Below are positions 9,273 through 18,911 of a stretch of 64,000 bases of DNA, one piece after another; position 1 is the stretch's first letter, and each line of letters starts with the position of its first letter. The DNA is from an uncultured Marvinbryantia sp. (lineage in GTDB: Bacteria > Bacillota > Clostridia > Lachnospirales > Lachnospiraceae): positions 6,869 through 70,868 of the forward strand of contig NZ_CAJKOX010000022.1 of assembly GCF_905201705.1 (NCBI RefSeq), written 5' to 3'. The translations under genes were made by a program, and so were the position numbers. The notes beneath the pieces are model-generated. The model was not told the origin of the DNA, searched no databases, and saw only the letters and a program-made list of their open reading frames with translations.

Positions 9273-9291
9273 CCCCGGCAAACTGCCGGGG
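9273..9291 (+). terminator. Hairpin between convergent MATE and Rpn genes
   Basis: A perfect eight-base stem (CCCCGGCA/TGCCGGGG) with a three-base loop directly follows the MATE stop codon. It lacks a clean T-run (ACGCTTCTATT follows), so it is a moderate candidate terminator. Confidence 0.45.
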
Positions 9292-9297
9292 ACGCTT

Positions 9298-10260
9298 CTA
9301 TTCCATCATAGAAAGATATCCTTCCCACTCTGTTTTCGGTACATTCAAAGCTGCCATAGACTGCTCAGCGGTCCAGCCCATGTTACTCATCAAATTTTTC
9401 AAAGATGCAAGAATGCCCCTGGTAATGCCCTGTTCGATTCCTTTCTCTACTAAACCCTTACTTAAATTACACACCAAAATCACCTTCCTCTCCAACGTCT
9501 CTGTCATCTGAATATCAAAGTCCTCCTGCAATATCCGCTGCTTCTGTCTGTAACTCATATTCGAAGAAAAAAGTGTTCCCAACAGCCTTAGCACACCTTT
9601 CTGCGGCAGTTCATCTGTTTTTCCCAGACATACCATAACTGCAGCCAGCAGATCGTAATGCTCCATCTCTTCATGTGCACCGCCAATCACATTTTTTTCT
9701 GCAATAGAATAGCCTGTAATCGTGTTTTGCCTGTTTTGAGGCGGATTTACACAAATCCAGATACTGTACACCTTTTTTATCTTTTCATAATGGGAACCGG
9801 TAAATTCCATCCCATACTGCGCAGATATCATGCGGCAGCAATAATAGATACCACGTTTGATGAGCGGATACCCCGGATAAAAATCGTTCTGTGCTTCGAT
9901 ATTTAAGATCAGATGCACTCCCTCCCCGGAACCCGGAAGAATTGCAAAGAATCGGACATCATAGGTAACAGTTCCCTCGTACAGGCTGGTATCCTCCGTC
10001 CCGATCCCATGAATCCTTGGGGCATTTGTTTCATCCGGCAGGACCGGAACCTCCGCGATCTGAGGTTTCCCTTCGATATAATTCTCTGCGATATCTTCTA
10101 TCTCCAGTTTCTGGTATTCCCGTATACAATTCTTCATGATCCATGCAAGTATCCTCTTTTCCGCAAGAAGCTTCTTGCAGGCGGCATCGTAAGCTTCCAT
10201 AGCATCTGAGAGTCGTAGACTCTTTGCAATTGTCGTTTCTATACTTATCGCCCTCCTCAT
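9298..10260 (-). CDS. Rpn-family / PD-(D/E)XK nuclease transposase-like protein, copy 1
   Basis: This protein belongs to the Rpn (recombination-promoting nuclease)/putative transposase family common in Lachnospiraceae. The N-terminal nuclease core is visible: YDAACKKLL near residue 24, the catalytic Asp in TVTYDVRFFAILPG, and the ExQ motif in LILNIEAQNDFYPGYPL, followed by KRGIYYCCRMI. The C-terminal part has GLVEKGIEQGITRG, a short Gly-Ile-Glu-Gln repeat near the end that is common in the family. It is nearly identical to the gene at 19161-20090. The 5' end is uncertain: the annotated ATG (10260) overlaps the AGGAGG that would serve as its own ribosome site, so a downstream start may be used. 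It lacks evident partner genes and terminal inverted repeats. Confidence 0.8.
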   Translation of the reverse strand: MRRAISIETTIAKSLRLSDAMEAYDAACKKLLAEKRILAWIMKNCIREYQKLEIEDIAENYIEGKPQIAEVPVLPDETNAPRIHGIGTEDTSLYEGTVTYDVRFFAILPGSGEGVHLILNIEAQNDFYPGYPLIKRGIYYCCRMISAQYGMEFTGSHYEKIKKVYSIWICVNPPQNRQNTITGYSIAEKNVIGGAHEEMEHYDLLAAVMVCLGKTDELPQKGVLRLLGTLFSSNMSYRQKQRILQEDFDIQMTETLERKVILVCNLSKGLVEKGIEQGITRGILASLKNLMSNMGWTAEQSMAALNVPKTEWEGYLSMME

Positions 10261-10420
10261 CTATGTTTTTATAATATCACATAAACGAAGTTTTTGCAAC
10301 ACTATTTTTATTTTTAAAAAACCAAAATTTTCTATTATCATACAATGGGCTGTAAAAAAATCCCACAAAAAAGAACGCTTTCGGGCATAATACCTGTAGG
10401 CGTTCTTCTTTGTTTGAAAA

Positions 10421-10519
10421 CATGGAAGATTTCCACTCTTTATTACAGATTTTCTTGATATCTGTGATCCTGTATTAGCATTTGACAAAATCATGGAGGA
10501 GATTGGAATAGAAAAATAA
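10421..10519 (+). pseudogene. Possible 5' fragment of an IS1182-type transposase
   Basis: In one plus-strand frame the DNA reads FPLFITDFLDICDPVLAFDK then IMEEIGIEK and a stop at 10517. This resembles the N-terminal segment of IS1182-family transposases common in Clostridia (pattern D-x-x-DPVL-x-FDK-x-MEEI). There is no start codon and nothing downstream, so if real it is a relic. The rest of the 10261-10634 gap holds only AT-rich DNA and the terminator of the next gene. Confidence 0.35.
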
Positions 10520-10577
10520 GAACAGGACAGTCAAAATCAACGAGGAACTGAGTGCAATGTTTGCTTGAATTATTCCG

Positions 10578-10616
10578 CAAAATAAAAGAGCTGTGAATTT
10601 GAAGTTTTTCACAGCC
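10578..10616 (-). terminator. Rho-independent terminator of the permuted GH3 gene
   Basis: On the minus strand the stem GCTGTGAA/TTCACAGC (10608-10615 with 10590-10597) is followed by TCTTTTATTTT. It lies 19 bases after the stop of the glycosidase gene. Confidence 0.8.
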
Positions 10617-10634
10617 CCTTCTATTGATCATGCT

Positions 10635-13600
10635 TTATTCTTTTTTCTTTTCTTTTACAACCTCTACTTTAATACTTCCCTCCTTTTTCTTTTTCAGAAG
10701 ATAACGCAGCACAACTGCAAGCTCCAGGAGCACGGCTGCCGCCACCGCAATGCCGTCGAGCGTATAGAACAGCTTTTCCATCTTGCTTGTATCTGTGGCG
10801 GTAACGGCTGTCGGGTCTGCATAGTAACCGCTGTTTCCGATCGTATACAGGATATTTTTGCACGCCCGGCGCATCGCCAGTGTAAGCGTCGCGCTGCCCT
10901 CTGTGAGCTGATTGGATTCCGCCTGCCCATAGCCAAGCATCAGATCGCCGCCGTTGCGGATTGCACTGTCGGTCGACTGATAGCCGTAAGAGCCGTTGTA
11001 ATCGGTAATGACGGTTCCGACAAAGCCCCACTCATCCCTGAGCACCGTATTTAACAGGTCAGAGTTGCTGTACGCCGGTACTGTCCCGATCCAGTTATAG
11101 GAGGACATGACGCCCTGCACCGTTCCCTCAAATTTCTTGATACACATCTCAAACGGCTTCAGATAAGTCTCGCGGATGGTCTGCTCCGTCGTAAAGGTCA
11201 GCAGGAAGGAGCAGCGGTTAGTCTCCTGGTCGTTGAGCGCAAAGTGTTTGATATAGGCGTAGACGCCCTGCGTTGCTGCGCCATTCACCTCGTAAGCTGC
11301 GCAATAGCCGGAAAGTACGCTGTCTTCGGAATAATACTCAAAGTTTCTTCCCGCAAACGCGCTGCGGTGCAGATTCATCGCCGGACCGTACCATCCATAG
11401 TTTTCCGCCTCCGCGTACTCCTGTCCCATGGAAGCGCCGATCAGATACATCAAATCCTTATTCCAGGTCTGCGCCATCAGTACTTCCGCCGGATAAGCCG
11501 TCCCGTACACGCCAGTCACAAAGTTGCTCACGCCCGCCGGTCCGTCACAGTCCGATGTGGCAATCTTTCCAACCGAATCCACCGCAACTGTCTGCCAGCC
11601 GCCGACATTAATCAGATTACTCATATCTTCGAAGGTCATCTGATCCAGAAGCTGCTCCCATGTCTCGTCGTCATACGGTTTTCCGGTGAGATCCGCCAGC
11701 GTCAGCCCGTTGTCTGCCCCCATAATCGGCATTTCATCGTCCGGGTTATCATACTGTGAACCGTCGTAGCCGTGGTTCGAAGAAGCGTCGATCAGCTCGA
11801 TCGTCTCGTCGTCCATCACGTATAATTCCTCCGCCGGGGCAGACGTCGCCTCCTCGTAATTCGCAAAGCCGTCCGCACGTGAGAGATACGTCGCGTCTCC
11901 CTTCGCGTAGTCTTCAAACTGGTTTGTCGCCGTCACACCATCGCTCGCACGTCCATCCGTACTGTAGTCAATGTCGGAATCGAGCGTAAAGGTCTCTTCC
12001 GCCAGAACCGTGTGGGAATCGGAGCGAATGGAGATAGTATAGTCCCCGGCTTCTAATATATAGCCTCCGTTTTCCGTCTTAATACACTCGCTGTCGTAAG
12101 CCGCCAGATCCTCCAGCGGAATGCTGAAGCTGAGTATCTGGCTTCTGCCCGGCTCCAGAGTATCCGTCTTGCCGAATTCAATCAGGTTCACCGATGCCTT
12201 CTCGATTCCGCCGTTGGTGTACGGCGGCGTATAGTAAACCTCGACCACATCCTTGCCCGCTGCATCGCCAGTATTTTTCACCTCTACGTCGAAGGTGACA
12301 GTATCTTCGCTCACGCTGAAATTCTTGATTTCCTGCTCGAAGGTGGTGTAGGAAAGCCCGTAGCCGAACGGATACAGCACCTCGTCTTCGTAGGTGATCA
12401 GCCCTTCCTCCGCCGCTGTCTCGTAAAATTTATAGCCGACATAAATACCTTCTACATAGTTTACATACGCAATGTTCCCCTCGTATGCGCTGTCTGATCT
12501 TGCGATATCCTTTTTCAGATCATCTACATTTGTATAGGAGAAATTTCCGATGTTCTGATAAGTCGGTGTCGCCGTCAGGTCCTTTACAAAGGTGTCCGCC
12601 GTTTTGCCGGACGGATTCACCGAGCCGTTGATAATCTCACCGAGAGCCGTCATGCCGGTCGCACCGGTACCCGGCGCCAGAATCACCGCCCCGATGGAAT
12701 CATACTCATCCACCCAGCCGAGTTCCATCGTATTGCAGGCATTGATCACCACAATAACATTTTCAAAGCTGGAGCAGACAAGCTCGATCATGTCCTCCTC
12801 TGTGTTGGAAAGCTCCAGATAGTGCTCTCCCTCATCAAAGTCGTCGTAATCGCCGTTGTTGGTATAGCTTCCCGCCGTGTAGGTATAATTGTAATTCGTT
12901 TTGCCTTTTTTATCGACCGCTACCTCCTCCTGCAGGTTGTAGCTGCCATGAATCACAGCGTTCATGTCTGTCGGCAGGTCAGAACCCTCGCCGCCGCTTC
13001 TTCCGATCACAATTACCGCCGTATCTGAAAAGCTCTTTGCACTGTCCATCAGTTCATCCGTGTAGTAATCCGCTGTCGGCTCCGGCAGTGTCCAGTCCTG
13101 CGTCGTCATGTTGATCGTCGGGCGCTCCGCGCAGTAATCAACGTACATCTGGCTCAGCTCTTCATTTGTCTCATAGCCCGCATCCTGCAGTGACTGCAAA
13201 ATACCGACGGCGTCGGAACCGTCCGAGGAGCCGGAACCGGTGCCGCCAAACAGCGGATTCGTAGAATCCCATCCAAATACATTCAGTGACGTCACATCCG
13301 AGGAAAGCGGAAGAAGCCCCTCGTTTTTCAGCAGAACAAGCCCTTCCTCGCCAACCTGCTGAACGGTATCCCGGCTCTGCTGCTGCGTATCCTCGTTTAA
13401 ATCTACTGCAGAAGCGTTTAAGATACCGGAAATGTTGTTGTACATTGGTCCGAAGCAGACCAGATTGGCAACCAGCACAACCGCAAGCAGAAACGCCAGC
13501 GATGCGCTCCAGCGGACAAGGTGCCGCTTCCCCTTTTTGATCCACCAATGCGCCCCGATCATTACCGCGGCAAACACTGCGATCAGCGCCAGCAGCGCAT

Positions 13601-13703
13601 AGATATAGCTGCTGCACATCGTAAGGTATGACGTGAGATCCGCTGTACTCACTCCCATCGGAATTAAAATTGGGGAAAGTATGCTAACCAGTATATCAAT
13701 CAT
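10635..13703 (-). CDS. Membrane-anchored glycoside hydrolase family 3 protein with permuted domain order
   Basis: This 1022-residue GH3 enzyme probably cleaves beta-linked gluco-, xylo- or related oligosaccharides at the outer face of the membrane. Two N-terminal membrane segments (about 34-55 and 66-85) are followed by the alpha/beta sandwich normally found second (VIVIGRSGGEGSD near 220; NACNTMELGW near 320; FGYGLSYTTFE near 445). A fibronectin III-like domain follows at about 455-575. The TIM barrel comes last (about 690-950), with KHFALNDQETNR and the nucleophile Asp901 in GTVITDYNG. A C-terminal membrane helix (about 978-996) and a Lys/Glu-rich tail close the protein. The start has GGGAGGAT about nine bases upstream. 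Such circularly permuted GH3 proteins are known from ruminal and gut Clostridia; the substrate is unknown. Confidence 0.85.
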   Translation of the reverse strand: MIDILVSILSPILIPMGVSTADLTSYLTMCSSYIYALLALIAVFAAVMIGAHWWIKKGKRHLVRWSASLAFLLAVVLVANLVCFGPMYNNISGILNASAVDLNEDTQQQSRDTVQQVGEEGLVLLKNEGLLPLSSDVTSLNVFGWDSTNPLFGGTGSGSSDGSDAVGILQSLQDAGYETNEELSQMYVDYCAERPTINMTTQDWTLPEPTADYYTDELMDSAKSFSDTAVIVIGRSGGEGSDLPTDMNAVIHGSYNLQEEVAVDKKGKTNYNYTYTAGSYTNNGDYDDFDEGEHYLELSNTEEDMIELVCSSFENVIVVINACNTMELGWVDEYDSIGAVILAPGTGATGMTALGEIINGSVNPSGKTADTFVKDLTATPTYQNIGNFSYTNVDDLKKDIARSDSAYEGNIAYVNYVEGIYVGYKFYETAAEEGLITYEDEVLYPFGYGLSYTTFEQEIKNFSVSEDTVTFDVEVKNTGDAAGKDVVEVYYTPPYTNGGIEKASVNLIEFGKTDTLEPGRSQILSFSIPLEDLAAYDSECIKTENGGYILEAGDYTISIRSDSHTVLAEETFTLDSDIDYSTDGRASDGVTATNQFEDYAKGDATYLSRADGFANYEEATSAPAEELYVMDDETIELIDASSNHGYDGSQYDNPDDEMPIMGADNGLTLADLTGKPYDDETWEQLLDQMTFEDMSNLINVGGWQTVAVDSVGKIATSDCDGPAGVSNFVTGVYGTAYPAEVLMAQTWNKDLMYLIGASMGQEYAEAENYGWYGPAMNLHRSAFAGRNFEYYSEDSVLSGYCAAYEVNGAATQGVYAYIKHFALNDQETNRCSFLLTFTTEQTIRETYLKPFEMCIKKFEGTVQGVMSSYNWIGTVPAYSNSDLLNTVLRDEWGFVGTVITDYNGSYGYQSTDSAIRNGGDLMLGYGQAESNQLTEGSATLTLAMRRACKNILYTIGNSGYYADPTAVTATDTSKMEKLFYTLDGIAVAAAVLLELAVVLRYLLKKKKEGSIKVEVVKEKKKE

Positions 13704-13794
13704 AAATGCTATCCTCCCAGATTTTTTTAAGAGGCTGGCGTTTTTTTCACCAGCCTCCTACCTTTCATCCCGCAGACGGGATTTCTTCTAATTG

Positions 13795-16212
13795 TTACTC
13801 AGCCACCGTATAGGAAATCGTTTCCGGCGTCGTCAGCGGCTCTGCGCTGTAGGTCTGTACACGCTCATCGTCGATCACGCCGGACCAGTTCAGACCGTAT
13901 GCAAAATCGTAGGTGTTGCCGTCAGAATCCACATAGCACTCTGCGTCACGCGGAACGTCCTCCTGCTGTGCCTCTACTGCCTCCATGCTCGCAGGCTGCT
14001 GCATCGGAAGAAGTCCGGTCGGCTCTACTTTGCCGGAAATCACATCCAGCAGTACCTCATCCAGGAAGAAGCTTCCATCGAAAGCAGTTCCTGCATAGTA
14101 CATCAGAATCGCATCAGCAAGCGGTTCTACCTCGGACCATACCATGCCTCCCACGGAGCTTACGGACATTGTTACAATTACCTTACAGTCTTCTGATACC
14201 ACATCGTTGACATACTGCAGTGTCTCAAGTTCAGCGTAGTTGCCTGCCTTTCCAACCGACTCGCCGGTATAGGAACGGTCCTCCTTTACCTCCTGTGTCG
14301 TTGTTCCATAGTAGCCGTCGCTGATTTCCACGATCTCCACGCCGTTTGCAATCGCCTCATGTGCGGTGTCCGCCGTGTACTCGCCGTACTGCAGGGATGC
14401 CGGGTAGTAAATGCCATCCTCATCCACGGTACTTTCCGTATTCGGATTTGTCATCGTCACCAGCGCGTAATCGCAGGCTGTGATTTCCTCTGCGCTTGCA
14501 CGGATGATATCCTCCGCAACGTATGCCGGATTTCCTTCCTCATCCTGCCCGGACGGCTCTCCCACACTGTCTGTCACAACATTGAAGTACTGGGAAACAA
14601 GCTCAATGTCCATCATCGGTTCTGCGGATGCTGGTGTGCTGCCCATGAATCCGCTGCTCGCCGCCGTATATTTATACGGAACGTAAATAGTTGCTTTTTC
14701 TTCTGATTCCTCTGCCTGTGCAATCGTGTTATCGCTGTTCTTCAGCATGATGACAGCCTTCTCCTGTGTAGAACGGCCGTATGCCTTTGTCTCATCGGTC
14801 CATACGCTTGCAACAGATTCCTCAGTGTCAAGGTAAGCGTTCTCAAACAGTCCGACCTCCATTTGTGTAACAAAGAATCTGCGCGCATGCTCTCTCATCA
14901 CTGCGAGCGCTTCCTCCTCGCCCATCTCTTCCACCATGATCTCATAACCGCCAACTGCCGCTTCCGTGTTGGAAGTTCCGCCGATCTGGTCGCATCCCAC
15001 GGTAAACAGGAGTGCAAAGCGTTCTTCTTCTGTCAGATCCTCAACGCCGTAATCACGTGCATCGTCGTCTGTAATCTGCCAGTCTGTTAAGATAAATCCG
15101 TCGTAGTCATTGTCGCGCAGCAAATTGATCTTAAATTCACTGTAGCCGCCGCCCACAAGCTCGCCGAGCGACTCATCCTCCGAATAGGAAATGCCGTAGT
15201 TCGGCATCACGCCGCCTGCCTTTCCGGTTGCAGAATCCAGATTGAATGCGCCGTCAAAGAAGGAGATCAGGTGCGCTGCGAAGTTATCGCCAGGATATAC
15301 CGTATATTTTCCGGAATCATTGTGGTCGTTTCGTCCGCCCTCCGTAGAGCCTGAGCCGACAAAATGCTTTACGATATTTACCACGGAATCCACGCCCCAT
15401 CCAAGATCGTTACCCTCTTCATCATAGGTGGACTGCATGCCGGATACCACCGCGTTTGCAAGGTCGCGTGTCAGCGCCGGATCCTCCGAATATGCGCCTG
15501 AGGTACGCCCCCACTGAGTTGTCGTCGCGATGTCGATCTGCGGACCAAGCACCATCGTGATGCCGACAGCACGGTACTCTTTGGATACCTCCTGCGCGAC
15601 CTCATTTGCAAGCTCCATATCCATGGTCGACGCGAGCGCGTTCTGGTCGATGATATCAGAAATGTTCATCGGGTCAGTACTGATCGTTACCGGAATACCG
15701 TAGCCGCCCTGTGCCTCCGCCATCGACTGCAGCATATTGTTCCAGGTGACTGCCGTCTCGGTGTTACCCTCATTGTATGCGGAGCGGGTAACGCCTGCGC
15801 GTCCGCCTGCATCAAAATAAGTCTGATCCTGCTCGCCAAGCTCGCTTCCAAATGAATACCAGCCGCCATGTGTGAGCAGCGGCGCAATTTCCTCGCCTGT
15901 CAGCTTTGACGCCAGATCCGCTGCGCGGGTGTTATCATCCTCGCGCCAATCCTCGTAAACATCCAGCTCTCCGTCCTGATCGAGGTCCTTGAACGCATAG
16001 CCATCCTGCTCGATGATGCTTACGCCGGAATCCTTGCTGTAGCCAAGTGTCTCGCCGCCCTCATTCGTGACTTTGATCCATCCGTCCGCCATCTCTGTCT
16101 GCGACCACTTTTCTCCGCCTGCCGTCACATCTGCCTCCGCACAGACCGTCGTACTGCCCACCATTGAAGCAGCCAGTCCCAGCGCCACCAGTTTGCTCAT
16201 TCTTTTCTTCAT
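13795..16212 (-). CDS. Secreted glycoside hydrolase family 3 beta-glycosidase, paralog A
   Basis: This is an 805-residue exported GH3 enzyme with the usual order, barrel then alpha/beta sandwich. The signal peptide is MKKRMSKLVALGLAASMVGS, with likely cleavage near TTVCA-EADV. An EF-hand-like segment DLDQDGELDVYEDWR lies near residue 75. The barrel runs to about 400 and the nucleophile is Asp377 in DGFILTDWQIT. KHFVGSGSTEGGRNDH carries the conserved KHF. The start at 16212 is chosen because it opens a clean signal peptide and has a GAAGGGAG site; a 16-residue longer reading is not supported. It is a tandem paralog of the gene at 16491-18911, with long identical stretches near both ends. Substrate is unknown; acidic surface composition fits an extracellular enzyme. 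Confidence 0.9.
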   Translation of the reverse strand: MKKRMSKLVALGLAASMVGSTTVCAEADVTAGGEKWSQTEMADGWIKVTNEGGETLGYSKDSGVSIIEQDGYAFKDLDQDGELDVYEDWREDDNTRAADLASKLTGEEIAPLLTHGGWYSFGSELGEQDQTYFDAGGRAGVTRSAYNEGNTETAVTWNNMLQSMAEAQGGYGIPVTISTDPMNISDIIDQNALASTMDMELANEVAQEVSKEYRAVGITMVLGPQIDIATTTQWGRTSGAYSEDPALTRDLANAVVSGMQSTYDEEGNDLGWGVDSVVNIVKHFVGSGSTEGGRNDHNDSGKYTVYPGDNFAAHLISFFDGAFNLDSATGKAGGVMPNYGISYSEDESLGELVGGGYSEFKINLLRDNDYDGFILTDWQITDDDARDYGVEDLTEEERFALLFTVGCDQIGGTSNTEAAVGGYEIMVEEMGEEEALAVMREHARRFFVTQMEVGLFENAYLDTEESVASVWTDETKAYGRSTQEKAVIMLKNSDNTIAQAEESEEKATIYVPYKYTAASSGFMGSTPASAEPMMDIELVSQYFNVVTDSVGEPSGQDEEGNPAYVAEDIIRASAEEITACDYALVTMTNPNTESTVDEDGIYYPASLQYGEYTADTAHEAIANGVEIVEISDGYYGTTTQEVKEDRSYTGESVGKAGNYAELETLQYVNDVVSEDCKVIVTMSVSSVGGMVWSEVEPLADAILMYYAGTAFDGSFFLDEVLLDVISGKVEPTGLLPMQQPASMEAVEAQQEDVPRDAECYVDSDGNTYDFAYGLNWSGVIDDERVQTYSAEPLTTPETISYTVAE

Positions 16213-16410
16213 GTTTTTTCTCCCTTCATCTTTTTCCCGGAATGTGCTCTTTTTACACATCTCTCTTCGAGGTAAGGCTATTAAAACACGGAATTTTCAC
16301 ATTTACAATGTGCGCTGGACGACCTGCATCCATACATGAGAAACTGCAGTTTTTCCCGGAAAAGCTGCATCTGAGATGCAAAAATGCCATTCGTCATGGA
16401 CAAACGGCAA
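16213..16410 (-). promoter_or_regulatory. Conserved leader region of GH3 paralog A
   Basis: This upstream region is clearly homologous to 18912-19104 upstream of paralog B. Shared blocks include GTCGTCCAGCG, CATTGTAAATG, TTTTCCGG and GCATTTTTGCATCTCA. It contains a hairpin at 16386-16408 (GCCATTCGTC-ATG-GACAAACGGC) that differs from the perfect copy upstream of paralog B by two changes, both of which keep G-U pairing on the minus strand, followed by ATTTTTG. No confident -35/-10 pair was found. Confidence 0.5.
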
Positions 16411-16420
16411 ACGATGTGCA

Positions 16421-16455
16421 AGAGAAAGGGCAGTCCACTGCTCGATGGACTGCCC
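16421..16455 (-). terminator. Rho-independent terminator of GH3 paralog B
   Basis: A perfect ten-base stem GGGCAGTCCA/TGGACTGCCC (16428-16437 and 16446-16455) with an eight-base loop follows the stop of paralog B on the minus strand. It is followed there by TTTCTCTT. Confidence 0.8.
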
Positions 16456-16490
16456 TGTATCAAAAGGAGGGTAAAAGCAATTCAAAAAAT

Positions 16491-18911
16491 CTATTCTGCA
16501 TAAGAAAACGTAATCGTTTCCGGTGTTGTCAGCGGCTCTGCGCTATAGGTTTGCACGCGCTCATCATCAATCACGCCGGACCAGTTCAATCCGAATGCAA
16601 AGTCATAGGTGTTTCCGTCGGAATCCACATAACACTCTACATCACGCGGTACATCCTCCTGCTGCGCCTCCACAGCTTCCATGCTTGCAGGCTGCTGCAT
16701 CGGAAGGAGCGCCGACGGCTCTGTCTTTCCTGCAATGATATTTGCAATCGATTCATCAGTATAAACGCCGGACATGCCATTGTAGTACATCACAATTGCA
16801 TCTGCAAGCGGCTCCACCTCGGACCATACCATACAGCCCACGGAATTCATTGCCATCGCAACAATTACCTTACATTCCTCGGATACCGCGCCGCTTACAT
16901 ACTGGAGCAGCTCATAATCCACGTATGTATCAGGCAGTTCTGCGGTTGCCCCGGTGTAGGAACGGTCTTCCTTTACTTCCTGTGTAGTGGTTCCATAATA
17001 TCCATCGCTGATTTCCACAATTTCCACGCCATTTGCGATTGCCTCATGCGCAGTATCCGCAGTATATTCCTCATACTGAATGGACGCCGGATAATAAATA
17101 CCATCTTCATCCACGGTACTGTCTACCACCGGATTCGACATCGCGACGATCGCATAATCACAGGAAGCAATTTCTTCTCCACTTGCGCGGATTACGTCAT
17201 CCTCCGTGTAGCTTCCGTCTTCTCCGGTCGGATCTCCAACGGAATCTGTCACGACATTATAATACTGACTATATACTTCAATATCCACGCACGGCTCCCA
17301 GCTATAGGTAACGGTTATTTCCGGTGCCCCTGCCGCCCCATTCGGGAAAGAAACGGTCGACTCAGAAACATACTTATACGGAATGTAAACCGTCGCTTTT
17401 TCCGCCGTCTCATCGTATGCATGGATGGTGTTGCCACTGTTCTTGATCATCACAATAGACGCCTCCTGGCTCTTTGTTCCCAGCTCCATATGCTCATCGC
17501 TCCATGCATTTGCAGTTGCATTTTCCGTAGAGATATAAGGATTTTCATAAAGCCCGACCTCCATCTGTGTGAGGAAGAACCGCTTCGCGTGCTCCCGCAT
17601 CAGCTCCAGAGCCGCCTCCTCGCCCATATCCTCAACCATGATCTGGTAGCCTTCAATCGCACCTTCGGTATTCGTCGTACCTCCAACCTGGTCGCAGCCA
17701 ACTTCAAAGAGCCTTGCAAAGCGCTCGCCCTCCGTCAGATCCTCCACGCCGTAGGTGCGGGTATCGTCCTCCGTAATCTGCCAGTCTGTAAGAATAAAGC
17801 CATCATAATCATTGTCTCGGAGCAGGTTGATTTTATATTCGCTGTAAGCGCCCGCAACAAGATCGCCAAGCGATTCATCCTCCGTATATGCAATCGCATA
17901 GTTCGGCATCACGCCGCCCGCTTTTTCCGTGGCGGAATCCAGATTGAATGCGCCGTCAAAGAAAGCAATCAGATGCGCCGCAAAATTTTCTCCCGGATAT
18001 ACCGTATATTTTCCGGAATCTCCATGGTCATTGCGTCCGCCCTCCGAAGCGCCAGCTCCGGCAAAGTGCTTGGCAATCGCCACTACGGAGTCCTCGCCCC
18101 ATCCCAAATCATTTCCCTCTTCGTCGTAGGTAGACTGGAGACCGGAAATATAGGCGTTCGCAAGATCACGGTTCAGCGCCGGATCCTCAGAGTAGGTTCC
18201 ACTCGTCCTGCACCAGGTCGACTGTGTGGCAATGTCAATCTGAGGTCCAAGCAACATAGTGACGCCTACGGAACGATAATCCTTCGCATTCTGCTGTGCA
18301 ATCTCATTTGCAAGCTCCGTATCCATCGTGGAGGCAAGGCCGTTTCCATCCGCCGTACCGGAGATGCCGTTCGGGTCAATGCTGATCGTTACCGGCACGC
18401 CATAGCCGCCGTTTGTCTCCGCATATTCCTGCAGTGCGTTATTCCACTCCACTGCCATCTCAGTATTTCCCTCATTTCCAGCCGAGCGGGTAACGCCTGC
18501 GCGTCCGCCTGCCGCCAGATATTCCTCATCTATGCCGACCTCAGAACCAAAGCTTGACCAGCCGCCGTGTGTAAGCAGCGGCGCGATCTCCTCTCCCGTC
18601 ATCTTCGATGCAAGATCCGCTGCACGGGTTTCATCATCCTCCCGCCAGTCCTCGTAAACATCAAGCTCGCCATCCTGATCCAGATCCTTAAAAGCATAAC
18701 CATCCTGCTCAATTAAGGTAACGCCGGAATCCTTGCTATAACCAAGGGTCTCGCCGCCCTCATTCGTGACCTTGATCCATCCATCCGACGTTTCCTCCTG
18801 AGACCATTTCTCCCCGCTGGCAGTAACGTCCGCTTCTGCGTAAACAACGGTACTGCTGACCATAGATGCAGCGATTCCCAGCGCGAGCAATCTGCTCATT
18901 CTTTTTCTCAT
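16491..18911 (-). CDS. Secreted glycoside hydrolase family 3 beta-glycosidase, paralog B
   Basis: This 806-residue protein is closely similar to its downstream neighbour (paralog A). The signal peptide is MRKRMSRLLALGIAASMVSS, with likely cleavage near VVYA-EADV. The same EF-hand-like DLDQDGELDVYEDWR is present. The nucleophile is Asp376 in DGFILTDWQIT, and KHFAGAGASEGGRNDHG carries the barrel motif. The two differ most in the middle of the second domain (residues about 520-600), where B has an insertion around SFPNGAAGAPEITVTYSWEP; this may change the active-site rim. The start has an AGAAGGGAG-type site upstream. A long open frame exists on the opposite strand (16164-18557), but it is a composition artefact. 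Confidence 0.9.
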   Translation of the reverse strand: MRKRMSRLLALGIAASMVSSTVVYAEADVTASGEKWSQEETSDGWIKVTNEGGETLGYSKDSGVTLIEQDGYAFKDLDQDGELDVYEDWREDDETRAADLASKMTGEEIAPLLTHGGWSSFGSEVGIDEEYLAAGGRAGVTRSAGNEGNTEMAVEWNNALQEYAETNGGYGVPVTISIDPNGISGTADGNGLASTMDTELANEIAQQNAKDYRSVGVTMLLGPQIDIATQSTWCRTSGTYSEDPALNRDLANAYISGLQSTYDEEGNDLGWGEDSVVAIAKHFAGAGASEGGRNDHGDSGKYTVYPGENFAAHLIAFFDGAFNLDSATEKAGGVMPNYAIAYTEDESLGDLVAGAYSEYKINLLRDNDYDGFILTDWQITEDDTRTYGVEDLTEGERFARLFEVGCDQVGGTTNTEGAIEGYQIMVEDMGEEAALELMREHAKRFFLTQMEVGLYENPYISTENATANAWSDEHMELGTKSQEASIVMIKNSGNTIHAYDETAEKATVYIPYKYVSESTVSFPNGAAGAPEITVTYSWEPCVDIEVYSQYYNVVTDSVGDPTGEDGSYTEDDVIRASGEEIASCDYAIVAMSNPVVDSTVDEDGIYYPASIQYEEYTADTAHEAIANGVEIVEISDGYYGTTTQEVKEDRSYTGATAELPDTYVDYELLQYVSGAVSEECKVIVAMAMNSVGCMVWSEVEPLADAIVMYYNGMSGVYTDESIANIIAGKTEPSALLPMQQPASMEAVEAQQEDVPRDVECYVDSDGNTYDFAFGLNWSGVIDDERVQTYSAEPLTTPETITFSYAE

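Noticed and set aside
10261..10494. 77-residue minus-strand frame upstream of Rpn copy 1
   Set aside because: It has no ribosome site and low-complexity AT-rich composition, and it overlaps the more convincing transposase fragment on the other strand.
16164..18557. 797-codon plus-strand open frame
   Set aside because: It lies exactly opposite GH3 paralog B and its leader, has no domain, is rich in Arg/His/Cys/Ile as mirror frames are, and lacks a ribosome site.
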